Origin: Stutzerimonas degradans
GTDB taxonomy: Bacteria > Pseudomonadota > Gammaproteobacteria > Pseudomonadales > Pseudomonadaceae
Direction: 5' to 3'
NCBI RefSeq assembly: GCF_024448505.1
Contig: NZ_JAMOHV010000003.1
Coordinates: 310,001-374,000, forward strand
Length of the DNA: 64,000 nt
The notes beneath the pieces are model-generated. The model was given only the letters and a program-made list of their open reading frames with translations, did not search any database and was not told the origin of the DNA. Both the position numbers and the translations under genes were made by a program. Every line of letters starts with the position of its first letter. Position 1 is the first letter of the stretch. Below, one piece after another: positions 56,579 through 64,000 of this stretch.

Positions 56579-57521
56579 GCTGGCGTGTGCCGGTCGGCGC
56601 TGGACGGTGGCGACCGGCAGCAATCTGCTCGATGCGCTGAATGCGGCTGGACTGCGCGTGCCTTACAGCTGCCGGGCGGGCAGCTGCCAGGCCTGCATGG
56701 TGCGCTGCCGCGGTGGCGAACCGCTCGATGAGCGTCCCGAGGCGCTGCCGGCCACGCAGCGCGAGCAGGGCTGGCGATTGGCCTGCCAGTGCCGGATCGA
56801 TGGCGATCTGCAGGTGGAGCTGTTCGATCCCGTCCGCGATGGCCTGGCGGCGCAGGTGCAGGCGGTCGACTGGCTGCGGCGCGACGTGCTGCGCCTGCGC
56901 CTGTTGCCCGAACGACCGCTGCGCTACCGCGCCGGCCAGCATGCGCTGCTGTGGACGCCGGACGGCATTGCCCGCCCCTACTCGCTGGCGAGCCTGCCGG
57001 ACGACGATCGTTGGCTGGAATTCCACCTCGACTGTCACCGCCCGGGTGCCTTCAGCGAGGCGGCGCGCCGCTTGCGCCCTGGCGATGGCCTGCGGCTGGG
57101 GCAGCTGCACGGTGGTGCGTTGCATTACGACCCGGACTGGGCGGAGCGCCCGCTGTTGTTGCTTGCCAGCGGTACGGGCCTGGCGCCGCTCTGGGCGGTG
57201 CTGCGCGAGGCGCTGCGCCAGGGCCATGCCGGGCCGATCCGCCTGCTGCATCGCACGCACGGCACCTCCTACCTGGCCGAACCGCTGCTGCAGCTCGCGC
57301 AGCAGCATGATCTCGACGTGCAGTGGCTCGACGCGGATCAGCCGTGGAACGATCAGACACTGCGAATCGCGTCGCGACAGGAGATTGCGCTGGTCTGCGG
57401 TCATGCCGATTTCGTTGCCGCGTGCTGCCGACGGCTGTTTCTGGCCGGCCTGCCGCGTGGACAGGTGTTCAGCGACACCTTCATCGAGCGGAACGTGAGC
57501 GGGGGATTGAGCGGGGGCTGA
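56571..57521 (+). CDS. 2Fe-2S ferredoxin-type NAD(P)H reductase
   Basis: A 316-residue electron-transfer protein. The plant-type 2Fe-2S domain has Cys34, Cys39, Cys42 (YSCRAGSCQACMVRC) and Cys72 (LACQC). A ferredoxin-NADP reductase module follows: FAD site RPYSLASLPDDDRWL near residue 143 and NAD(P) site LLLASGTGLAPLWAVL near 200. Such proteins are the reductase parts of oxygenases or of 3,6-dideoxyhexose synthesis. No oxygenase partner lies nearby. The start ATGCCTGA overlaps the stop of the upstream diguanylate cyclase, an unusual pairing. Confidence 0.88.
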   Translation: MPELACAGRRWTVATGSNLLDALNAAGLRVPYSCRAGSCQACMVRCRGGEPLDERPEALPATQREQGWRLACQCRIDGDLQVELFDPVRDGLAAQVQAVDWLRRDVLRLRLLPERPLRYRAGQHALLWTPDGIARPYSLASLPDDDRWLEFHLDCHRPGAFSEAARRLRPGDGLRLGQLHGGALHYDPDWAERPLLLLASGTGLAPLWAVLREALRQGHAGPIRLLHRTHGTSYLAEPLLQLAQQHDLDVQWLDADQPWNDQTLRIASRQEIALVCGHADFVAACCRRLFLAGLPRGQVFSDTFIERNVSGGLSGG

Positions 57522-57570
57522 ACGCCCGGCCGAACTGCGATGGGCAGCGGCCATGCGTTGCAAGGGAAGG

Positions 57571-57594
57571 CGCGAGCCGGCGGGCCGGCTCGCG
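57571..57594. terminator. Hairpin between the reductase and pyruvate kinase genes
   Basis: CGCGAGCCGG and CCGGCTCGCG form ten perfect pairs with a four-base loop. It lies between two convergent stops (57521 and 57602). No strong T-tract follows on either strand, so it may be a weak terminator or a 3'-end stabiliser. Confidence 0.5.
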
Positions 57595-57601
57595 TGGTCG
57601 A

Positions 57602-59056
57602 TCAGTTCAGCGGAGCGCCGACCTGAAGGATCTTCAGCGTGTTGGTGCCGCCGGTGCTGTCGTGGTAGCTGTCGCCCTTGGTCAGGATCACCCAGTCGCC
57701 GGGCTGCACCATGTTGCGCTTGAGCAGCTCCTCGACCGCCATCTGGCTGACCTTGTCGGCCGGCAGCACGGCCGGATCGAAGGGGATCGTCTGCACGCCA
57801 CGGAACAGCGCCACGCGGGCCTGGGTTTCGCGGTGCGGCGAGAAGGCGAAGATCGGCACCGCCGAGCGGATGCGCGACATGATCAGCGGGGTGTAGCCGC
57901 TTTCGGTCAGGCTGATGATGGCCTTGACGCCCGGGAAGTGGTTGGCGGTGTACATCGCCGCCAGCGCCGTGCTCTCGTCGCAGCGGCTGAAGGTCTGCCC
58001 CAGACGGTGACCGGACTTGGTACTGGTCGGATGCTTCTCGGCGCCGCAGCACACGCGCGCCATGGCTTTGATCGCTTCCACCGGATACTCGCCGGCAGCG
58101 CTCTCGGCCGAGAGCATCACCGCGTCGGTGTAGTCGAGCACGGCGTTGGCCACGTCGGACACTTCGGCGCGGGTCGGCATCGGGTTGTGGATCATCGACT
58201 CCATCATCTGGGTGGCGGTGATCACCACCTTGTTGTTGCGCCGCGCGTGCAGAATGATCTTTTTCTGAATGCCGACCAGCTCGGCGTCACCGATTTCCAC
58301 GCCCAGGTCGCCACGCGCGACCATCACGCCGTCGCTGGCGCGGATCAGGCCGTCCAGGGCTTCATCGTCGGCGACCGCTTCGGCGCGTTCGATCTTGGCG
58401 ATCAGCCAGGCGCTGGAGCCAGCCTCGTCGCGCAGGCGGCGGGCCAGGTCCATGTCGGCAGCGTCGCGCGGGAAGGACACGGCCAGGTAGTCGAGTTCGA
58501 GGTCGGCAGCCAGTTTGATGTCGGCCTTGTCCTTGGCGGTCAGCGCCGGTGCGGTGAGGCCGCCACCACGGCGGTTGATGCCCTTGTTGTCCGACAGCGG
58601 ACCGCCGATCAGCACGGTGCAGTGCAATTCGTCGGCGGTGGCGGCATCGACGCGCATGACCACGCGGCCGTCGTCGAGCAGCAATTCGTCACCGACGCTG
58701 CAATCCTTGACCAGATCCGGGTAGTCGATGCCGACCACTTCCTGGGTGCCGGCATCACGCGGGTGGGTGACGGAGAAGCGGAAGCGGTCGCCTTCTTTCA
58801 GCTCGATGCGTTTGTTGGCGAATTTGGCAATGCGGATCTTCGGGCCTTGCAGATCGCCCAGCAGCGCGACGAAGCGGCCGTGGCGGGCGGCGATGGTGCG
58901 CACCAGTTCGGCACGGGCGCGATGCTCATCGGGCGAGCCGTGGGAGAAGTTCAGGCGGGCGACGTCCAGCCCGGCGAGGATCATCTTTTCCAGGACTTCG
59001 GGCGAGCTGCTTGCCGGGCCCAGGGTGGCGACAATCTTGGTACGACGCGGTGTCAT
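57602..59056 (-). CDS. Pyruvate kinase
   Basis: A 484-residue glycolytic enzyme that makes pyruvate and ATP from phosphoenolpyruvate. The N terminus is RTKIVATLGPASSSPEVLEK. The active site is IAKIERAEAVADDEALDGLI, VMVARGDLGVEIGDAELVG is the metal/substrate loop, and TATQMMESMIHNPMPTRAEV is a strongly conserved segment. The C-terminal domain (about 360-484) has the allosteric part. AAGGAG precedes the ATG at 59056. It is probably the PykA type, but pykA and pykF cannot be told apart safely. Confidence 0.95.
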   Translation of the reverse strand: MTPRRTKIVATLGPASSSPEVLEKMILAGLDVARLNFSHGSPDEHRARAELVRTIAARHGRFVALLGDLQGPKIRIAKFANKRIELKEGDRFRFSVTHPRDAGTQEVVGIDYPDLVKDCSVGDELLLDDGRVVMRVDAATADELHCTVLIGGPLSDNKGINRRGGGLTAPALTAKDKADIKLAADLELDYLAVSFPRDAADMDLARRLRDEAGSSAWLIAKIERAEAVADDEALDGLIRASDGVMVARGDLGVEIGDAELVGIQKKIILHARRNNKVVITATQMMESMIHNPMPTRAEVSDVANAVLDYTDAVMLSAESAAGEYPVEAIKAMARVCCGAEKHPTSTKSGHRLGQTFSRCDESTALAAMYTANHFPGVKAIISLTESGYTPLIMSRIRSAVPIFAFSPHRETQARVALFRGVQTIPFDPAVLPADKVSQMAVEELLKRNMVQPGDWVILTKGDSYHDSTGGTNTLKILQVGAPLN

Positions 59057-59212
59057 TCGATGGCTCCTTTTTCAGTCTGGCCGCGAGGCTACTATGCTCG
59101 TTCGCTGTAGTCATCGTTATGCGGCACTACTCTTTTACCCGCGCGAAAGGCCGCCGGACGGCCTGCAGTTTTTCGCCCCGCGGTCGATAAGCCGGCTCCG
59201 GAGGAGCCATCC

Positions 59213-59590
59213 ATGCGTACCCTGATCATTGCCTGTCTGACCCTGTTCACCGTTGGCTGCAGCAGCCAGCACGCCGTCGACCGCCAGCTCAACGAGGCCT
59301 ACAGCCGTTACGAGGCTGGCGACTGCGGGGGCGCCATGCTCGCCCTGTCGCAGGCCGAGCGCCGCACGCGCGGACGTGGCGAGGTGCAGCCGGAAATCTC
59401 CCTGCTGCGCGGCCAGTGCCTGGAGCGTCAGGGGCTGTACGTCGATGCAGCGCAGACCTACCGCTTCATCCGCGTGCGCTACCCGGCCAGCGAATACGCC
59501 TACCGCGCCGCTGCGCGACTGGAGACGCTGCGCCAGCTCGGGCACTATGAGCCCGCCGAACCCGCGATCAGCCATCCAGTCCGACCCTGA
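59213..59590 (+). CDS. Small TPR-like lipoprotein
   Basis: A 125-residue lipoprotein with signal MRTLIIACLTLFTVGC and lipobox Cys16. The mature part has TPR-like helices: LNEAYSRYEAGDCGGAMLAL, then LRGQCLERQGLYVDAAQTYR and YPASEYAYRAAARLETL. Such proteins act as scaffolds in the envelope, for example in cell wall assembly. Function is unknown. GGAGGAG precedes the ATG at 59213. The DUF4124 gene follows within 36 bases. Confidence 0.83.
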   Translation: MRTLIIACLTLFTVGCSSQHAVDRQLNEAYSRYEAGDCGGAMLALSQAERRTRGRGEVQPEISLLRGQCLERQGLYVDAAQTYRFIRVRYPASEYAYRAAARLETLRQLGHYEPAEPAISHPVRP

Positions 59591-59625
59591 GGCGCATCGC
59601 GAACAGCTCATCCACGGAGGGAATG

Positions 59626-60048
59626 ATGCGCGTGCCTTTATTGCTACTGGCCCTGGCGCCCGTGCTGGCGACGGCCGAGATCTACCGCTGGACCGACGCT
59701 CAGGGCCAGGTGCACTTCGGTCAGCGACCGGCGACGGGCGCCGAGCGGGTCGACGTGCGACCGCAGGTGGTCGAGCGCGACGAGGCGACGCGACAGCGCG
59801 AACAGCGCAGCGAGAAGTTTTTCGAGGCGCGGCGCGAAGAACGCCAGGTCGCCGGCGAGCGGGCCGGACAGCAGCGGGCGCAGCGCGAGCGTGAATGTCA
59901 GGGGCTGCGTGAGGAGCTAGAGGTGCTGCAGCGTGGCGGGCGTTACTTTCGTACCGATGCAACGGGTGAGCGCGTCTACTACAGTGAAAACGACATTGAG
60001 AAAGCCCGGCAGCAACTGGCCAGCCGTATTCGCGAACGATGTGACTGA
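59626..60048 (+). CDS. DUF4124 domain periplasmic protein
   Basis: A 140-residue secreted protein with signal peptide (MRVPLLLLALAPVLATA) and an N-terminal DUF4124 domain (EIYRWTDAQGQVHFGQRPAT), common in Gram-negative envelopes. The middle (about 45-100) is rich in Arg, Glu and Gln and predicted to be a long helix or coiled coil. C terminus SENDIEKARQQLASRIRERC. I chose the second of two adjacent ATG codons because GGAGG lies five bases before it. It follows the TPR-like lipoprotein gene by 35 bases. Confidence 0.83.
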   Translation: MRVPLLLLALAPVLATAEIYRWTDAQGQVHFGQRPATGAERVDVRPQVVERDEATRQREQRSEKFFEARREERQVAGERAGQQRAQRERECQGLREELEVLQRGGRYFRTDATGERVYYSENDIEKARQQLASRIRERCD

Positions 60049-60096
60049 GCGAACTGGAAGCAGTGGCAGGGGCGTGCGCACAGGCAGGCTCGAACC

Positions 60097-60525
60097 ATGA
60101 ATATCTCGAATCAGCGTCGCATCCAGCGGCACCAGCTGCCGTACTACCTGAACGTGTTCAATCGCCATACCGACAAGCCGCTGGGCTTCATTGGCAACCT
60201 CTCCGAGGGTGGCCTGATGCTGATCAGCCGCTACCCGATGATGCTGCAGGAACGTTTCGACATGCGCCTGAAGATTCCCGGACAGGTCGGTCAGCTGCGC
60301 TTCGTGGATTTCAGCGCCATCAGCCTGTGGTCGCGCGAGGACGTTACCCCCGGCAGCTACGACACCGGCTTCGAGCTGATCACGCCGCCGGCCGAGATCA
60401 TGGAGATGATCGCCGCGCTGCATCATTACTTCAGCTTCCAGCCGAGCCCGCATGCGCCGCTGATCCAGCCGCCGCCCTTCGCGGCTGATCGCTCGCCCGA
60501 TCACGACTGCTGCTGCGGGCGCTGA
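60097..60525 (+). CDS. PilZ domain protein
   Basis: A 142-residue single-domain PilZ receptor. The arginine motif is NQRRIQRHQLPYYLNVFNR near residue 5 and NLSEGGLMLISRYP, near residue 34, is the (D/N)xSxxG motif, both intact for cyclic di-GMP binding. An unusual tail follows (SFQPSPHAPLIQPPPFAADR, then DHDCCCGR with three adjacent cysteines). The Cys-rich end could bind metal or be lipid-modified; this is inference. It converges with the DUF58 gene. Confidence 0.88.
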   Translation: MNISNQRRIQRHQLPYYLNVFNRHTDKPLGFIGNLSEGGLMLISRYPMMLQERFDMRLKIPGQVGQLRFVDFSAISLWSREDVTPGSYDTGFELITPPAEIMEMIAALHHYFSFQPSPHAPLIQPPPFAADRSPDHDCCCGR

Positions 60526-60534
60526 CGGCGCGGT

Positions 60535-61866
60535 TCAGAGCACGCCGGCGCGTTTCCAGGCCAGGTAACGGCCGACCAGCTCCGGCGCCACCTCGCGCGG
60601 ACGTGCGTCCAGCACGTGCAGGCCGTGCGCGATCAGGCGCCAAGACAGGGCCTCGCGCCGTTCCAGATGCGCCAGCGTTGCGCAGTAGCCGAGGGCGTCG
60701 TCGAGGTTGGTCACCGGCTGCTGACGCACGCGGTCGAGGACGTCCTCGCGCAGGCTGACCAGCAGCACCCGATGCCGACGCGCCAAGCGCTGCATGGCGG
60801 TTAGCAGTTCGTCGTCATCCTCGTCGCGCAGGTTGCTCAGCACGATCACCAGCGCGCGCCGCCGCTGGTGCGCGAGCACCTGATCGGCCGCAGCGGCGAA
60901 GTCGGCCGGCTGCAGGGTGCATTGCAGATCGTAGACGCTATCGAGCAGCTGGCTGAGCTGGGCCTGGCCCTTGGCCGGGGCGACACGCCGTGGCATATCG
61001 CTGGCGAAGGTCTGCAGCCCGACCGCGTCGCCCTCGCGCAGCGCGGCATAGGCCAGCAGCAGGCTGGCATTGAGCGCATGGTCGAAATGCGCCAGTTCGT
61101 CGTCCTGGCTGCGCATACGCCGACCACAGTCGAGCAGCAGGATGATCTGCTGGTCGCGCTCGTCCTGATATTCGCGCGCAATGGGCGTGCGCATGCGCGC
61201 GGTGGCTTTCCAGTCGATCTGCCGCAGGCTGTCGCCGTCGCGGAATTCGCGCAGCTGATGGAACTCCAGGCCGAGGCCGCGGCGTGGCTGCTGGCGCACG
61301 CCGAGCCGGCTCAGCCAGTGATCGACGCCCTGCAGGCCGGCGCCGTGCAGCTGCACGAAGTCGGGGTAGACGCGGGTGCCGCCGGGCAGTTCCAGCAGGC
61401 GCCGGCCGCGCCACAGGCCGAGCGGCGACTGCAGACGGATCTCGCAGTGGGCGAAGGTGAATTGCCCGCGCTGCAGTGGACGCAGCCGGTAACTGAACGC
61501 GCACCGCTCGCCGGACCGCAGCGAAACGTGCCGCGGCAGCTGGTCGAAGGCCATCTGCGCCGGCGGGTGGTCGAAGATTTCCAGCTGCAGTGGCGCGACG
61601 CCGCGATGCTCTAGCTGCAGGCGTACCTCGCTCCAGTGTCCCAGCGGCAAGCGCGCCGGTAGCAGGCGTTCGACCTGCGGCGTGGCAATACGCCGTAAAC
61701 GCAGCGCATCGGCGGCGGCGAGCAGGCCGAGCGCCAGCAGCAGCCCCCACCACAGCGAGCGCCAGGCGCTGGCCGGCGCATGGCCGAGGGCATCGAGCAC
61801 GCCCAGCGGCAGCCCCGCTATCAGCAGCACGGCGACAGCAGCGAGCAGACGCACGGACGGGTTCAC
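60535..61866 (-). CDS. DUF58 domain protein (MoxR-associated)
   Basis: A 443-residue protein with two N-terminal membrane segments (about 6-26 and 38-58). The central DUF58 (about 200-290) contains LEFHQLREFRDGDSLRQIDW and KATARMRTPIAREYQDERDQ. A von Willebrand-like part follows with IILLLDCGRRMRSQDD resembling a MIDAS start. These proteins act with MoxR ATPases in chaperone-like complexes of metal centres or envelope proteins. It lies 31 bases after the MoxR gene. Confidence 0.9.
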   Translation of the reverse strand: MNPSVRLLAAVAVLLIAGLPLGVLDALGHAPASAWRSLWWGLLLALGLLAAADALRLRRIATPQVERLLPARLPLGHWSEVRLQLEHRGVAPLQLEIFDHPPAQMAFDQLPRHVSLRSGERCAFSYRLRPLQRGQFTFAHCEIRLQSPLGLWRGRRLLELPGGTRVYPDFVQLHGAGLQGVDHWLSRLGVRQQPRRGLGLEFHQLREFRDGDSLRQIDWKATARMRTPIAREYQDERDQQIILLLDCGRRMRSQDDELAHFDHALNASLLLAYAALREGDAVGLQTFASDMPRRVAPAKGQAQLSQLLDSVYDLQCTLQPADFAAAADQVLAHQRRRALVIVLSNLRDEDDDELLTAMQRLARRHRVLLVSLREDVLDRVRQQPVTNLDDALGYCATLAHLERREALSWRLIAHGLHVLDARPREVAPELVGRYLAWKRAGVL

Positions 61867-61897
61867 GAGCGCACCCGGCAGGTCGCAGACGGGCGAT

Positions 61898-62895
<998 letters not shown>

Positions 62896-62899
<4 letters not shown>

Positions 62900-64000
62900 A
62901 GGGCATTCCTGAGTGCTTGCAGGTCGGCGACCTGCCGGGTGAAGTCGATGGCGCTGGCGTCCGCCGCCGGGCGCATGGCCTGTTCGATGGTGCCGGCCGG
63001 CAGTCCGCTCAGTGTGCCGAGCAGCTCGTGCTGCTGCGCGGCCGGTAACTGGTCGAAACCGGCATGACGGCGGCCGGCGCGCTGCAGGATGTCCTGCTGC
63101 AAGCGCTGCAGCAGCACCGCGCGCCCGCCGTGGCGCTGAATGAACTCCGCCGAAGCCAGCAGGTGCTCCTGCAGCCGACGGCGGGCACTACCGGCCGGCG
63201 CTCGCAGCGGGCCGTGGCGCTGGCCGAAGTGCCAGGCGCTGAGCAGGACGAGCAGCACAAGGGCGGTCAGCATCTCGGGAAAGTGACGCAGCAGCAGACT
63301 GGGCAACCCCGGGTGATCGGCGCGGTAGACCAGGGTGACCTGGCTGTCCTGAGTCAGGTACCACAGCAGCCAGGCATGGTCGTATTCGCCGATGCGGTCG
63401 TTGTGCCAGATCCAGGCGTCGGTCAGGGCGGTGACCAGCCCCTCGCCGTGACGCAGCTGCAGCATGTGCGTGGCGCCGGCGCTGTTGGCCCAGGCGTGGG
63501 CGCGCTTGTCCGCATCGTAGAGGTGGAAGCCGGTATCGAAGGCGAGAAAGGCCGGGCTGGCTTCGTTGTCCAGATACAGCCGCGTCAGTTGCGGCTGCTG
63601 CTCGTCGCTGGTCGATTCGCCCTGGGCGTTCGCGGTATCGCGATTCTCGCTGGTGTACTGCTGCAGATTGAGGCGGTCTGCCAGCAGGTCGCCGCTCTTG
63701 CCGTCCGCTTCGTTCCATAGGCGCTCGGCGACGAACAGCAGGTGGCCGCCGCGCGCAGCCCAATCGAGCAGGCGCTGGGTCTGCCGCGGCGTCAGCTGGC
63801 CGCGATCACCGAGCAGCAGCAGGCTGTGCCCCTTGGCCGGAGCCTGGTCGAGCTCGGCCAGGTGCTCGCTGTGGCTGACCGGGCGGCCGATATCGGCGAG
63901 GAAGTGTTCGGCTGCCAGAAAGGGGTTGGCGCGTGCCTGCGACGCCGGGCCGCGGTCGACGACTTCGTCGTAGGGCTGCAGCGCAGTCAGCAGGTCCGCG
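62896..64000 (-). CDS. DUF4350 domain protein, N-terminal part outside the window
   Basis: The frame runs from the window edge at 64000 to the stop at 62896, about 368 codons without the start. Visible: NPFLAAEHFLADIGRPVSHS, then LLLLGDRGQLTPRQTQRLLD and WAARGGHLLFVAERLWNE, the DUF4350 core. A membrane segment lies near the C-terminal third (MLTALVLLVLLSAWHFGQ), followed by a cytoplasmic helical tail (EHLLASAEFIQRHGGRAVLL). The protein is upstream of moxR and DUF58 with a four-base overlap, the usual cluster. Function is unknown, but the cluster is linked to envelope quality control. Confidence 0.85.

Overview
The window is a gene-dense, GC-rich chromosomal segment of a gammaproteobacterium, most likely Pseudomonadaceae and probably close to the Pseudomonas stutzeri (Stutzerimonas) group. 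Support for this comes from the cell-wall/division order murC-ddlB-ftsQ-ftsA-ftsZ-lpxC, a PA4642-family gene beside malate:quinone oxidoreductase, an olsB-olsA pair, and a folX-folM pair. The genus is inferred from gene content and style, not from a marker gene search. I saw no tRNA, rRNA, insertion sequence, prophage or CRISPR array.

Layout. 1-5700 (+): end of the division and cell wall cluster, closed by a clear terminator after lpxC. 5700-9880 (-): small proline-rich and SAP/Rho-N-like proteins, a sorbosone-dehydrogenase-like lipoprotein, MgtC, a DUF5924-like membrane protein and a SnoaL-like secreted protein. 9880-10846: a 967-base stretch without genes that carries four copies of a 35-base element built from opposed DnaA-box-like sequences. 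10847-16900: SDR dehydrogenase, SulP transporter, PA4642-family protein, mqo, small proteins and a YajG lipoprotein. 16990-22500: DUF1329 protein, acyltransferase, CPXCG and DUF2007 proteins, a divergent SRAP protein, an M48 lipoprotein. 22580-25450 (-): a GDT1 family cation exchanger behind a yybP-ykoY (manganese) riboswitch, rsmC, and a hydroxyacid dehydrogenase. 25520-30140 (+): LysE exporter, fatty acyl-CoA ligase, dsdA, OmpA-like lipoprotein.

30300-36230 (+): a CHASE-PAS hybrid histidine kinase with three receiver domains, followed by a REC-PAS-GGDEF-EAL protein. With a second diguanylate cyclase at 55451 and two PilZ proteins (46856 and 60097) this makes cyclic di-GMP signalling a recurrent theme. 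36240-40690 (-): acyltransferase, pta, ackA. 40930-43900 (+): slyD, glutathione peroxidase, and a nemR-nemA-like repressor/ene-reductase pair. 43960-47470 (-): cysZ, HopJ-family and DUF1244 proteins, folX-folM, PilZ protein. 47675-53670: flavodoxin, acpH, the ornithine-lipid pair olsB-olsA, an acyl-CoA dehydrogenase-like protein, a cardiolipin-synthase-like protein, a DJ-1/PfpI protein and a VF530 protein. 53730-60525: class I fumarase, a diguanylate cyclase overlapping a 2Fe-2S ferredoxin reductase, pyruvate kinase, small envelope proteins and a PilZ protein. 60535-64000 (-): the DUF4350-MoxR-DUF58 module, cut by the window edge.

The most unusual signals are the four-copy DnaA-box element at 10008-10675, the riboswitch leader with two mutually exclusive helices at 23184-23247, a strong plus-strand terminator at 44883-44944 with no gene in front of it, and the SRAP protein that has lost two of the family's active-site residues.
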